Below are positions 20,821-34,401 of a DNA stretch of 64,000 nucleotides, piece by piece. Position numbers and translations under genes: made by a program. Numbering within the stretch: the stretch's first letter is position 1; each line of letters opens with the position of its first letter. The notes under the pieces are model-generated. The model was not told the DNA's origin. It ran no database searches and saw nothing but the letters and a program-made list of their open reading frames with translations. Source of the stretch: Ptychodera flava (Eukaryota > Hemichordata > Enteropneusta > Ptychoderidae); the NCBI RefSeq assembly GCF_041260155.1, contig NC_091930.1:18986841-19050840 (forward strand). Direction: 5' to 3'.

Positions 20821-22468
20821 CAGTGTTTCCGCTGCCCGCTCGCCAAATCGCAAATGCGAGAAAAAAAGTAGCGTTTGGCGAGAAGATTTGGGCAAAAGTT
20901 AGCCAAACTTGCGAATCGAAAATTGCACTATGACGTCATCACTTTGTCTGTCCGCGCGCACATCGATGTCCTGCATTCAACTTGAGACGTCATGCTTTAT
21001 CTCTCTACATCCCGACCTTATGCGTCAGGAGATCCTATTTGTAACACATACAGTATGAATAAATTGTAACGAAATAACTCACAAATTAATAGTACCGCAT
21101 CTATATCATGACAAGTTGACTAAAATGTTGCGAAGTTTTGGGTTTGACTACGCGCAATGTGTGATAACTCCGTGCAGTGACAGCCATGTCATCGTCAACA
21201 CTGAAGGATCGTAGTGACTGTGAAACTAAGCAAAAACGGCAAACTTTCCTTTTTGACTTTGGCTGCTCCACCAATATGGGGGGAACCACCCCTACAACAC
21301 ACATTCTACGCGCAAGTAAAGCTATGAAATGGAAAGAAAGATTATGATCAATGTACGAAAGTCGACCGTGAATTTGGAAAGGAAGGTAGCGGCATGCATA
21401 CACATGGCATTTTTTAGAACGTAGAGCGAGTAAGGCACACCTGAATAGCGAAACTGTTCGTGGTGTATTGCTGCCAACAAGAAAATACCTTTACTGGCGT
21501 TAGAAACTTGTGTGAATTGCTTCCTTAAATATAAATTCGCGACAATTTTCATTGTATCACGGACCGTGGTGTATTGTGACGTGACATCGGACTTTCAGAG
21601 AAGGCGCTCGCTCGTCCGCTGAGTCGCCTAGTTCCGCATTCACATCGTGCAAATACGCTAAGTCTTGTCGCGATATTTGAGCATTTAACTTGATCGTCAG
21701 TGAAACAAAAAGATGTTTCTCCATATCAAAATGGTATATATTTGATATTTTACGGTTCTGTTTACATAATAGAGACGTGAACATTTGGATTTATGATCCG
21801 TGATTTCCGCGATCCATGGCAAGCTTGCTGTGAATACACACTGACGTCTTTGATGATGACCCCTGACCCGAGCGCCATTGATACGCTGTGCGCTGTCCGA
21901 GCATGCCGAGCGCCGAGCTTCGCTTGCTAAACTTCAAGCGTAAAGCAAATGTATTGGAAGTCTAAAAAAATGCACATATTTCTCAAGTCTGAGAGTATTT
22001 TACTTTCGAACTGCTACGAGAATGGATATCTGATTCGTTTGAAAAAACTAGTATGCTGAACCAGGTTTCGTGCCGTTGTCTGTAGCGATATGTACGGTAT
22101 CGCACGATAGCGATTTCAGGTTTGTTACTGTTGCATACGCCTAACTTTGGACAAGTGTCGCTCGCGTGGTGTCGCTTGAAATTCGGACAAATTTTATGTT
22201 GTATGCGTGGATGATGTTGGCACCTTGTAATCTGAACCATAAATTGGTGTTACTTTTAGTATCCATAGTAGCACTAACAGGGTTTATTTCCGTCATTCTT
22301 ACGGAAAATGCAGACAAATATTTATTTTTGCATATTAATGAGAAAGAAATGACGTCATTTGTGATCAGTGGTATCGGCTTGGCTAATTGAATATCTCGTT
22401 TGGCGAATAATTTTTTAGGGCTTCTAGCCAAATTTGCTACAAGATTTTGGAACCCAGGGGAAACACTG
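20821..22468. mobile_element. non-autonomous hAT-like element, ~1.65 kb
   Basis: The left end CAGTGTTTCCGCTGC is mirrored by the right end CAGGGGAAACACTG (14-15-bp inverted ends with the CAGTG start typical of hAT elements). Both inner flanks contain GTTTGGCGA words. No transposase frame is visible inside, and the interior includes CpG-rich patches. The expected 8-bp target duplication is not clear, because the right flank is occupied by a foldback element. Confidence 0.6.
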
Positions 22469-22473
22469 ATATT

Positions 22474-22604
22474 GATTAAAATCAGATGTTGAGACAGCGA
22501 CGTCCATACTTACGCAGCTCAGTATTCTCTTGTTGTTGAGAGGTGACAGCAAGAGAATCCGCGTAAGTATAGACGTCGCCGTACTCTACATCTGATTTTA
22601 ATCA
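22474..22604. mobile_element. 131-bp foldback element
   Basis: GATTAAAATCAGATGT and CGACGTCCATACTTACGC on the left are mirrored by GCGTAAGTATAGACGTCG and ACATCTGATTTTAATC on the right, with ATTCTCTTG / CAAGAGAAT nearer the centre. It abuts the right end of the hAT-like element. Confidence 0.85.
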
Positions 22605-22749
22605 GATCGCAATTCACCCAATGTTTTGGAAAATTGAGTATTTTCTGATTTTCTAACAGCAGCCTTTTGCAATTTTATCATGAAATATTTGTCAGACTAT
22701 TTGTTTGATTTTCACAGATGTGTGCATGAGTGTACAGAAACATACATAG

Positions 22750-22870
22750 AAGCAGACATGACAATATAACATGTCAAGTATGCAGGTATGTTTCTGGTGA
22801 AAATCTACAACATTCCAGACGAATTTTACACAACACAATGCAACCGACCATGGATGTAAAAATAGACAGA
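22750..22870. repeat. duplicate of the NHL gene 3' flank
   Basis: AGCAGACATGAC, ACATGTCAA, GGTGAAAATCTACAA and GAATTTTACACAACACAATG match, in order, the sequence right after the NHL stop codon (20623-20735). No NHL codons remain upstream of this copy, so it is a remnant of a duplicated 3' end. Confidence 0.75.
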
Positions 22871-25800
22871 CTGTAGAGATTTAATTTTATTGGAAATTTG
22901 AGCAATTTTGGTTATTTCAGCTAGATTTTGGATCAGAAGCTAAGTTTTCATTCATATCTACCAATAACTACTGAACTTTGATGGAAAACTGATTCACATC
23001 TGAACATTTTTTAAGTTCAGAAAATTCTGCCCATGACAGATATGATCTCACGCCATGGGCGCAAAGGCGTAGAAGTGCGCTAACAGTGTTGCAATATTGT
23101 GTTGGTAAAACTTGTCAAAAAATGACGATTTTCACAGAAATGTGTGTGCAGAAACGTACCTTGTGATTCCGATGCCTTTAGCGACTCTTACAATCCTAGG
23201 ATTTCCTGAAATCGGGAATGGTTTCCGCAGTTTACGGGAATTTTCACGGAGAGGACACAACTGTGTCATTCAGACAGACTGCCATGTTTGAAATGAACGG
23301 ACCAGTGTCCAGTAATCAGTTTGCACAGCGCCCCTTGCGGCCTGCCACAAGGGGGCGCTATGACCAATTACGCTATCAGAACTCAGTGACTGAGCGGACT
23401 CACAGTGACAGTTGGCGTAGGCTGCCGCAGACGACCCTGTTAGGTTAGGCGTAACTTCTTCTCTAGTTTTGCTTAGCAAAACAGACTGACTTTTCGACAT
23501 ATTTACCATCTATGTACGTTAAGCTGCTGTGCAGCTAACACGGAGAATACAGGTAAACTTGATGAGAATAGGCGTACACTAATATTTTTGCGTACGTTAA
23601 GTTGAAATGAAAAATTTAGGCACCGATTATGGCCGCAAAAAGTGATACAAGTATTTTTGATTTATTTTCTTGAATGAGAAATAAAGTTTACAAGTTGAAT
23701 ATTTTAATGTAAAGTCACTCAAATATGTACATTTCTATCTCCAAGCAAACAATATGTTGCTCTGTGTATTACTTGTAAATAAAACTTTGATGAATGCGAA
23801 ACAAACCTTTGATTGACTTGTTTTATTTTTTACGGTTGTATCTGACCTTGTAGTTTTTAGAGTTTATCTGATGTACCATTATCTTCAACAAAGCATGCAC
23901 ATATAGGAAATACGCTTACAAACCATATTTTGATTTACTTCGTAACATACTTGGCGTTCTATTTCGATCTCACTGGCGACACAGAAACGAAAGTCTGGCA
24001 TCCACTTCTTCCCTTCTACAAATATTGGAATGGGTCACGGTTACTGGTAACTCTTTGGAGAGGGGGGTCATGGGAACTGCGGTAAAAGGTCGTATGGGAC
24101 CCATACGACCAATGTAAAACTGTATCCAAGGTACGTTGGCGATTCAAGTTGATGAAAGTTAAAACATGTTTGTCACAATGTAAATCGTAAAATCTGTATA
24201 TTGCAGCTTTGCTGACGTAATGCATCCAGATGCCGTGCATGAAATATACATTCTTTTTTAAATAAGAAAGTCACACAGGCGCAGTTCCGACTACCCCAGC
24301 CCACCCTTCATTCCCCCACCCCGAATAATTCTGCTATGTCAATGTGTCGCCGGTAAATTGACAACCATATTTTAAACGATATTGCCATTTTTTGGAAAAC
24401 AAGAAAATCAGACACAAATTGACTCCACGCGAATATATCCAGCTTTAGATGCAAAAAGTGCTGTCCATGTGATGTATCAGGATCGATGAGCAGTAGCAAT
24501 AACGGTGAGTACAGAGAACTCTAGAGGGCGTGCTAAAGTGTCGCCGTACTTTCCATTCGTACAGCTAAAGCTGCAAAGATTTCTCGTTGAATTGTTAAGC
24601 ATGTTCTAAAGCGTGATGGTGGAATTGACAAAAAACCCAAAGACAAAAGAGAATTTTTTGAAATTTGACACTAGAGGAACAGAAAGGATCATTTTTGTAG
24701 CACCGAAAATTGTATATTTGCCAATATTACATCATATCCAAAACCAAGATTCACACTGAGAATTTGAGAAACTTTAAGTCTCCTCATACTCCCATTCTAG
24801 TAAATGAATTACGTTCCACTCCATTCATTCATTAATGATGCATCAGCAAGAGGTGGCAGCTTTAGCTAATTCCAATGGCAGCTTTAGCTCCGTAGCCCCG
24901 CCTACACACTATTTATTAATGCCAAGTATCAAATTTTACGTATCGGCGAAGACATCAATTTCTCTCTATACTATCGAATTGAGAGAAATTACATTTTTTG
25001 TGTCCATGTGTGAAAATCAAAATCGCTCTTTCAACAACAATCATAGCTAAAACTAACTGGTCCTTGTTGACACTGTGTTACATACACACACTGTTTAACT
25101 GAAATAACTCGCAGGGGAATTACAGACCAACATAAAAGAGCTAAGAAGGGTTGGACATTTATTATCCTCAAAGGGGCAGCTGGAAGATAGACCACGTGGC
25201 ATTATTGTCTTGTACCTGCCACGGCAGACTGAAAATCTTTTTCAGACTTGATGAACTCTGACAACACCGGGCAATTCAAACTACAAAGTACAAATTCTAC
25301 CATTTTGCTTGTAATTTGGCGGCGGGTGATTTTCTCCAAATCACAGTCGTAAACTTTTACCATTCTACGAAATGAAGGGCCAAAGTGTCAATTAACAAAG
25401 TGAAGAAAAAACTTCAAAGTCTCTATTTTATTAAGGGTTCAAAGGTCAAAAACTACATGTAGCGAAAAGGGTTCAAAGTCCAGGGATATGTTTGTATAGC
25501 TTTTCATAAAGAGTGTACTTGTATTTTTCAAATTTTGATTTCAACACAAAACGCTTCAAGATAACCTAGAGCTGTTTTATTCGACCTGATACAGCGAAGC
25601 ATCTTGTATGACGACAAAAAGTGTTGTGAAATCACCAGTTACATCACCACAACAAAACTTGGCCCGGCGTTCTTCATATTTAACAACCCAGCTTCTTCAA
25701 ATCGATAAATCACGCACAGTGGACCATCTCTGATTAAAATATTACCTTCAGTGTCCATTGTAGAAGTATTAATTACCTTCACTGTACCGTATGTAGAATT

Positions 25801-28380
25801 TTTACATGTATTTGCATTGGATGAAGAGGGCGCCACCCTGGATTGCCGTATCTGTTGTCTAAACCGGCGGACTTTGCTGAACGTATGGTTTGGGTGTCGT
25901 TATCACTCTGATCTTGAACCTTATCAAATTCAAATACTGATGTAACCGTTCGAAGAGAAAGTAATAGACCTGAGACGTCCATCGACGATGTACAAATGCG
26001 ATTGGTGAGTTCTTCAGATAGAAAGGCTCGCCAGTCTTGCTCATCTCTGTCTATGAGGGCGCTGCACTATATTAATATCAACTATTAGAAGCAGTTACTC
26101 TATGTGAAATGTTATATAACATTTCTTCATGGGATTGATGCCACCTTTTATTATTTGTAGCCACATGAATTTCTCTCTTTTCTTTCTTACATCATGTTAT
26201 CATATCGGTTTCTTTACTCTCAGAATTGAAATTCTACTGTAATCCGTCTATTTTGTTTGTTTTCCTTAAGTAGCTCTGACTTGATGTAAACGAAATAAAC
26301 ATTTACTTAAACATCCGTTTGTATATGGTAATCTCATAGGTACTACATTTTAATTTTGTTTATATGACGTCACTAGGTCGCCATTTTACCAAATGATCCT
26401 CAAAATTTCAAAGTTGCAGACAGCGTATTTGGTGAATTTGATAGCTTAGAATTCTTTTTTAAAAAATTATTATTTTCAAAATCTCAAACGGACGCATGCA
26501 AAACAAAGTTCCATGCGATTCCTGGTGGCAGAGCAAGACGTCAGTATCAATGTGTTATTTGTATATTATGAGTGAATTCATCGCCATGAAATCTGAAGAT
26601 GGGTCGAGCTGTCTTTCTAGGCCACAGTCAGCATTACTCAGCACCGGAGTGACAGAGACTAAGAGACTTGAAGCAAGTACAAACATAGAGATTCTTTATT
26701 TACAATCGAATTTCATCACGTGTGTGAGTGAATAGAAAGAAACTGGAGACAGATTTCATTTTGGTGTACGTGTGATAAGATCAATATAGCAGTCAACATT
26801 GCCTTGCAGAAAGCAATACAGAAACCGTCGAAGCTGCCCTGGGTTGAAAACATTAATTACACGACAAGTTTCACTAATAAACATCACCTTCTCATCTATT
26901 TTCCAGGTTGATCTGCTCCCGATACGCTGTAATTTTATCTATGTATAAACCGGAAACACGTTTTCAGTTCATCAGTGAGCTGTTTTACCACTGATAATCA
27001 ACAAACTCTTTAAAAAGAAACTATTGTACAAAATGACACGATGCATAGAGGAATATTACGCCCCATAGCATAGTATTATTAACCATCAGTAAAATATTGA
27101 ACCGATGTAAATGAACAACACAGAACATCATATGTGTGATCGTAATCTCTCACAGACACACGTGTAATTATATGTTCATGTATAGAAACTGATAATTTCT
27201 TCTGCTTTAGTTTTTCAAGCTCTTCGTATACAAAAAGGCTTTCAAACAAGACATAGTTAGTTTGGCATCATCTTTGATCAATGAAGCGACAAGCGATGTG
27301 TAATTACAACATTACAGTGTACAAAGGTGACAATTTGGAGTGGTAGAAATACTAAAAAATTGATAACACACAAATTTCTACTACGTTCCTTGATATAAAA
27401 TTTACATTCTGATTTTTTATGTCAAATATTTACAAAAACATTTATTATTACACTTTGCACTTCTCGTTATTAGCACATGATACCGGATATTGGAATGAAC
27501 ACATCATTTGTTATGATCCGAGTGTGTTTTTTACAAATTTAACTGGTTTACATGATATCAACCTAACATGAAAAATACAGTAAAAATAAAATGTTTTAGG
27601 ATTGAAATGCCTTAAAGTACGGAAACAAACTAAAAGGTCTGCTCGGAGAATAAAGTCGAGAATCGGACGGAAAGATAAACCATACTGCATTGCAGCATTT
27701 TGGCTGGGTGTAAATATTGTTAAAAGTCAACAAGTAGACAGCTGTCTTCCTACAGCAACTGGGACGACTGATTTCGCTATTCAAATGTTTTACCAAAACT
27801 GAATCAGACAATCGACGCACGCATGCGCAAATTTAAACGTCTGTTCATCACACTTCTTCTTTGGAGCCTTTGTCGCTGGACATACAAGCAGTGCGCATGC
27901 CTAAAGTCTACATGAAGGAGCTCGATGGCGGTCATTTTGTAAAGTTAACAATTTACTCATATAGTGACGACATAAACGCAAAAATGTCGTATCCGTGTTA
28001 TAAAAATCACATACACCTTTCTTGGTATAAAAGTACGGCCAGATGACCAAATATTATAAATTAAAGTCTTTGATAAATATAATGGGTTTGACTGTTAGAT
28101 GACAACCTTCACATAAAAAAACAATATTTCACAAAGTTTTGGACAAATGAAACAAAGTTGATAGATTGCGAAGGATACAATACTCTGTACCATATTTAGG
28201 GTGCTTAAACACTTTGTATAAAATATTACAGCCAGATCATCTTGTAAATCACGTGACTGATTCATATTGTGTGTGGTACTCTGAAACACTGCGGTGACAC
28301 CTGCTGTAATGTGCATACTATCTACATATTTCTTATTTACATATCATTTACATATGATTTACATACAGCTCAGATACAGC
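22871..28380. other. 5.5 kb without a recognised gene
   Basis: I read both strands and found no conserved domain or chain of phase-matched exons. A short palindrome, AGCGCCCCTTG / CAAGGGGGCGCT, is at about 23327-23359. Open frames (for example minus 25639-25836 and plus 26496-26735) are short, without motifs, and are not called. It includes the 3' flank of the SSUH2-like gene at its right end. Confidence 0.45.
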
Positions 28381-29840
28381 CTATATTATTGTACAGCAAT
28401 AACAGCAACAGCAGTTGTGTGGATATTTGGGGAAGTACACCTTGTGTTCGTAGCCATAGACCCAAAATTTTCCAGGCTTTTCTTTCCATGTGTAGGAAGC
28501 CTCAGACACTGGAACTCCGCGCAGACCATGTTTCTGTAAAAAAGCAAAAAATACATATACGTAATTAAATATTTGTTGAAAAGGTTTAATAGTGTTATAT
28601 TTTACAAATTTCTTCTTTTACAGTTGATCTTGGTGTTAATAATGTTGTTTTTACATTTGATTTTTGTTGCCTGATAGCAGAAACTAGTGTCCGCACACCC
28701 CCATGGCGTTTTCCGTCGTGGGGAGCGCCCTCAGGCGACAAGTGATATGTATACGCAGGGGACTGGTTTTAATTTTACAAATGTCACTGGATGAATCCGG
28801 ATTTTATCACGTAACCATGGTGTTGGATGGGACGCGCAGCTTGATCTCACAACAAATTAGCGTGATTCGACATCGGACGTACAAACTCAAGTTCAACTAC
28901 ACAATGGTGCATACCTGTTTCAGTATACGTTCACTGGTCCATTTCGTTCTGTGTTTCTCCACCAACTTTCGTGATATGTCGTTGATGTCTTGTACAGGGA
29001 ACGTCGTGATGGGATTGACCTGTAAGATCAAAACACACCCAGGGATGGTTTTTAGGTACATTTTTCTTTTAATTGAAGATCACGTTTATGTTCGTATTTC
29101 AACATTTGTATATCATAAGACTTTGTCGAAGAACCTTATGTCATAATGTTCCAGTAATTTTCGCAGTTGACAGATAAATACAAAGCATATTCATGATTTA
29201 CACAGAATTATTTGCATAAATTTAAATGTCGAAACAATGCTCATTGATATAATTGCTCAAGGAATGCTAATCCATCTCGCAAGAGTGCAAATACATTGTA
29301 TTTTTGGAATTTTAAAACTGTAAATGAAGATTGCTTTCTAGTTAAAGATGACGTTATGAAATACACACTGTGTCGATAAACAGCATACTGAGTTGATGAG
29401 AGTAGGAGTAGAACAAGACTGTTCTGAAAAATCTATACACAATCGAAAAAACTACAAATCTAATTGAGTGCCAATAAAATTATGAAAGAATGGAGCTTTT
29501 GAGCATCGGAGCTCTTTGAAGGAATTCATCTATAAAATTAATAGGCTGTCAACAGACTATATCACATTACACTTACCATATCACCCTCAATGCTGTAAAG
29601 ATTTTCTCCTTCGACGTCACGGACCAGGTTGTTTGGTAAAGCTGTTTTGCCTTCAATCTGGTCATCGTTGTGCACGATACTGCAAAACAAAACAATATTC
29701 CCTTAGAAAACATGTAACCTTGACTCAATATCACATCTCCAAAATATGTCGTCGTTGATGATCTTTAATGTTTGCTCTCAGTTACTGTGACGTTTCGCAT
29801 TTGAATTTTTTAAACGTACAAGACGCACTCACACAACAAC

Positions 29841-29914
<74 letters not shown>

Positions 29915-32900
29915 TCTTACAATAAGCTTTTTGTTTGATTCTCGAGCATAGACATTGTAATGTCCACACACATCAGTATAATATCGACAAACGAAAACTT
30001 ACTATTTTGATTTGACGACAATGTAAAACCTGAGTTGTTTGTAGCCTTCACAGACTGAGCACGTGATTACCGCGTGACCATTGCAGCGAAAACATCTGTT
30101 GAATGCAAAAGACAACAAAGTCAGCAATAGTGTTTATGAGGGTGACCATTAAAGAAGTACATGAGAGAATGACAAAAACTAGGTTATCTACAAAAATACC
30201 AGGATTAATATACGGGTACATTGTGTAGCGAAGTGTACGATGTACGAGAACATCAATCCCGACCATTCGTGAATAACCTTATTATTATAAACCTTTATAG
30301 TCACATTTTGCCTCTCATGACGACTCAGAAACTCACTGTACGACAAACTCCATACTTAACAGACGCGGGTTTATAATAATCTCAGTTCTGTGCGTCAATA
30401 TTATAGATTGCATGGGATTCGTCTCATACATTAAAAACGAACGTTGACGTCCATATAACTTGAAGGAAATACGTAAATGATCTCATCTTAAAAATTCTCA
30501 CATTCGTTTTCCCTTGCCACTGCAGTGTTGACAAGTCTCTTTCTTCTTCATACCGCTGCCTTTACACTTTTTACATCTGACTTTTCCCAGCCCCTTGCAT
30601 CGGTAACATTTGCAAAAACCGCGGCCGTTGCAGCCATGGCATACCTTAAAGATAAACAAGTCAGTTGAACCAATCAGAAAAAGAGTTTATCAAATTTACC
30701 CCAGTCAAACTTTTTCAGATTTTTGCCAAATATTTTGATGAAAAACTTAGCCAATGAAATGAAATGTCCGTTTGGTCCAAAATTATCAAAAAAAATAGAG
30801 AAAAATTCATAGAAAATGGTAAAATGTTGCACAAAAAGTTTGGCGGGAAAATTACAGCACTCAAAGGGTTAAAGACACGCCATGGTCACAGAATGAATGT
30901 TTACATCTACAGTTTTTGTTGTACAATTCTGTTAATTTAGATGTATTTGAAGTTGCCTCTATAAAATTTGCATGCAGTATATTCGCACAGATAGTACAGA
31001 CAGTCTTCGAGTTTTTAAAAAACAAGATTGGTTGGTAAAAAAAATAAGTTCATTCAACAGGCTTCAAACAGAAGACAAGAAAGATACTGCAAAATAACGT
31101 AAAAGTTCGAAAAAACAGTCCCAGGTGAGAATTCCACCTTAATATTCAGTATTGAGAGAGCAATGACTTGACTTACATCCACAGTTGACGTGTAAGGCAC
31201 ATTGACGACTTTCTCGTGTTCATAGAACATGCTATCTGGCGGTATATCCAGGTTCCATACGGCTGGAGGTCCGACGGTGCCGGCTCTCTCGATGTCCTCC
31301 CCTGAAATTGATTAAATAGATCGTTAGGGAGACGACAGAAAGTCTGGATATGAACGATAGAGGGCTGGCTACTACCTTGGCGGTCTGTGGCACGGGAGTT
31401 AATCTGAGCCTCACCCGAGGCTCAGCTAGTGTTGGTATAAAACTCAAACAAAATTTCAATGTGAAATTAAAATGCTCCTGGCAAAATATACAACGATTGA
31501 GTCGACAGAACGAACTACTCTGATATACTATAGAGAACAGACTAAGAAAGTGTTGATGGGTTACACTGGGAATTACTCTAAAAATGCAAAATGTTGAAGT
31601 ATAAACTTGGTAGAATATTTATGTTTATTGTCCAAACATCTTACCTTTGTACGGTGCGAATAAACGAAGAGTTGTTCGCTGTTCTGAGAACGTAGAAATG
31701 GTGTACTGAAAGAAAAGTGTCGAGGAATATGAGTGGCATTGAATTATTATTCCCAATAATTGCTATTTAGAACCTCCCTCCTTCCCCTTCCATTTTATTG
31801 AGTAATAGTCGATTAACAGAAAATTCGACTTACATGATACGCTGATGACGGTACAACGGATTCTATCGTCATCTCCTGGGCTGGTTTTTTGCCATAGCAA
31901 CAGTGACTTTTCACGTGCTTTATCAACGCATCTTTTGCAGAATCGTCGTCAATGTCTGTCACCCTGAAAAATCGTAAAAAACAGTGTTAATTTAAGTCTT
32001 TGATCCAGTCATGGAGAGGCCACACACAATCTCGTGTGCAGGAAGTATACACTACTCCAGTTTGATGAGGCTATTCCCGTGTTAATGTTGTGCATGCGCA
32101 GTTTCATTTCTAAGAAAGACAAAATAACGGAGGTTACAGCGTATGCTCCTTGAAAATGAATTTTTTAAGATAAAGATAGTTACACTTACGAGGTAAAGTT
32201 TTCCGGAGCGGTCTGTACGAAGGCGTTTGGAGCCGGCGGGACGACCGGTTTACCTGCGAAAATATTACATGCACCATTTAAGCTGTTCTATCATGTAGCT
32301 GTATTATTATGGAGGCGGCCATATTTTGGTGCGACACGCGTTTATTATTTGTCTGACTGAAACCTCCCCATGCAGTCCCACTGGATAATTGTACCTGAGT
32401 TAACATCTCTTGGTAAGAACATTTCTATGAACTAATTTAAATATAAATATAAAATCATGAAAATAATGTCAAAAGTTGCAGCTCATGTACCTTTCAAATG
32501 ACACTAATTATAAGAAACTCAAACATAAAAACTTAAAACACATCCTTTTTGTCAAACTTTTAGATTGTATCAAAAGATCTGGTCCGACATCCAGAACTTC
32601 ACTCACTACAAACTTTGTTGCGGACATGCGCAGACCAACTGCAGGTAAGAGCTCAAAATCTCATCTGCATATAAGAGAACTCACTTTCTTTGACTGAGGT
32701 AAACTCATATCCGGGTATCGGCTGCAAAGCCTGGTTCATCGGATAAGACGGTTCAATAGCATTCTCGTTGTCTTCAACCTCGGTGTCGGGAGCGTCAGCC
32801 CAGTTGAAACTCGGATGTTTCGCTTCTCCACCCGGGGGCTGCCACGCTGTCATGATAACGGGGACAAAGTCATTCAGATCGCATCGTCATAAAACCACAG

Positions 32901-33577
32901 TTGTTCAACCTAAACCGTGATAAAACCATAGACATACAGTAGAAGCGAGAACCTCTTCATAGAATTTCTAGCAATCCAACATTACTGACTTTTGCAACAG
33001 CAGGAAACGACAGCATACCTCACAGTGTTTTTTTTTGTAATAGCGTAATCACGGAGGGAACCGTACTACATAGCACAAGCTCTTGACTCAATGCAGGCGA
33101 ACAGCCAGCCGTCACTTATGCAATATGCATCAGTGAAGGCTGGCAGTTCGCCTGCACTGAGTCAAGAGCCTGTGCCTAAATAGTGTGCATGAGCCACTGC
33201 ATTTCCGTTCAAATTAATGGAAGACATTGCGCGCTTTGTCAAAATCTAGGTCTTGTGTGGGGCTTCTATCCGAGACATTCGTGTAAGAGAAGACGATATA
33301 ATGATACGTAGACGTGCGAGGTCACTCAAAATAACTGTAAAGGAAACAGGGCAAACAAATATACGAAATTTATGCAGAATCCAAAACCATTTTATTCTTC
33401 GTATTTTTCACTTACGTCCTGGTTGCGTTGAGGGCGCCATGCCAGGCGTGGCTGGTGTGTAAATCTGCAGCGTTTGCCAGTCACCTTGTGGGTTAGGGGT
33501 CGTTCCATTATAAGCTGAGGGTGGAGGAGGTGCCGTCGGTGGGGGTGAGGTCGTCTGCGCCGTGTCTGGCACCGTAC
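28381..33577 (-). CDS. ssuh2: SSUH2-like protein, eleven exons, 5' end missing
   Basis: Exons on the minus strand, 5' to 3': 33577-33416, 32846-32685, 32253-32190, 31963-31834, 31705-31645, 31301-31177, 30644-30502, 30095-30003, 29679-29577, 29019-28915, 28533-28381 (stop TAG). All junctions are GT..AG and all phases join, giving about 433 codons. The N-terminal part is proline-rich (TSPPPTAPPPPSAYNG). Then comes the SSUH2 core: SAKDALIKHVKSHCCYGKKP, FSEQRTTLRLFAPYKGE, PAVWNLDIP. Next is a DnaJ-like zinc region with CHGCNGRG, CYRCKGLG, CKKCKGSG, CQHCSGKG and CFRCNGHA. The tail has WVYGYEHKVYFPKYP and ends CCCCYCCTII, comparable with the Cys-rich end of vertebrate SSUH2. The protein is related to C. 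elegans ssu-2 and to a vertebrate tooth-associated gene; its biochemical role is unclear. The first exon(s) lie upstream of 33577 and were not found. No frame lesion, so probably functional. Confidence 0.93.
29846..29911. repeat. (GA)n microsatellite in an SSUH2-like intron
   Basis: About 32 uninterrupted GA units between the exons at 29577-29679 and 30003-30095. Confidence 0.98.
33073..33175. mobile_element. 103-bp foldback in an SSUH2-like intron
   Basis: GCTCTTGACTCAATGCAGGC, GAACAGCCAGCC and TCACT are mirrored across a small centre (TATGCAATATGCATC). The arms match at about 42 of 47 positions. It is intronic and non-coding. Confidence 0.9.
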
Positions 33578-33579
33578 CT

Positions 33580-34401
33580 ATAAAGAATAGATTACAAAAC
33601 ATTATTTTGTAGTCTGCTTTCTCAATATTGTTTAGTTTGTTATCAGGAGGTAATGTTGTTGTGTTGTTGTTTTCTTCCATAAATTAAAATTATCATAACT
33701 TAAATGCAATTCTTTTATGGAGATGTTGAAAGACTGTCGTTCGTACAGAGAGAATACGGCCTATGGCATGGCGAATACTTGGTAGTTTAAAGGGACAACC
33801 GCCGTTGGCCTAACTTTTGATATTTTCAATATTGGTGTTCTATACAGAACCGATTACATTTTAACTTTTGCTGCCTAAGTCATGTTGAAATGTTAAAATA
33901 CTAGTCCACTAGTCTGCAAGCGAAATACATTGTTTACAATATGTTTTTGCTAATACATGTATATACATTCTACTCCGGACTAGAATCAATTTAGCAAACA
34001 ATAATTCTGTACATTATACACGTAAGGCAGTGTTGACATAACGTTACTGCACTCTGCATTCGCTAAATCTAAATTGCAACGGAAGAGCGCATGAGTTCAA
34101 ATCATCTCTCTCCATGAGATTTATCCTATCCCTTACTGCCTTGTCGTTATGTCGGATTAACTGAGATTCGAGGCTCAGCCGGGTCCGGTCAGGCCACTTT
34201 GTTACGTGACATGTGAAATAAAATGGTTTTGTCGTCGTCACTTTAGTGAAGATACATTGTAGGCTCCCCGAAAACACAAATTTCATTCTCATCTTCGGTT
34301 TCTTGCAAAATGACGCGGCGACGCGTTTTTTTATTGAACTTCTATTCTTCTATGACAAGATTCGACGTTCGACACAGAAAAAAAGGAACGTAAATGTTTA
34401 C
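33580..34401. other. upstream of the last recognised SSUH2-like exon
   Basis: The missing 5' exon(s) of the minus-strand gene should be here or further right. An open frame continues above 33577 to an ATG at 33680 (MEENNNTTTLPPDN...), passing through the acceptor-like TTCTTTATAG, so an unspliced start there is possible. Otherwise nothing is recognised. Confidence 0.4.

Noticed and set aside
23327..23359. Short GC-rich palindrome as a terminator or regulatory hairpin
   Set aside because: In an animal genome a single 33-bp palindrome away from any identified gene gives no basis for a functional call.
28703..29146. 147-codon plus-strand frame
   Set aside because: It lies antisense to the SSUH2-like exon at 28915-29019 and its intron, and has no recognisable motif.
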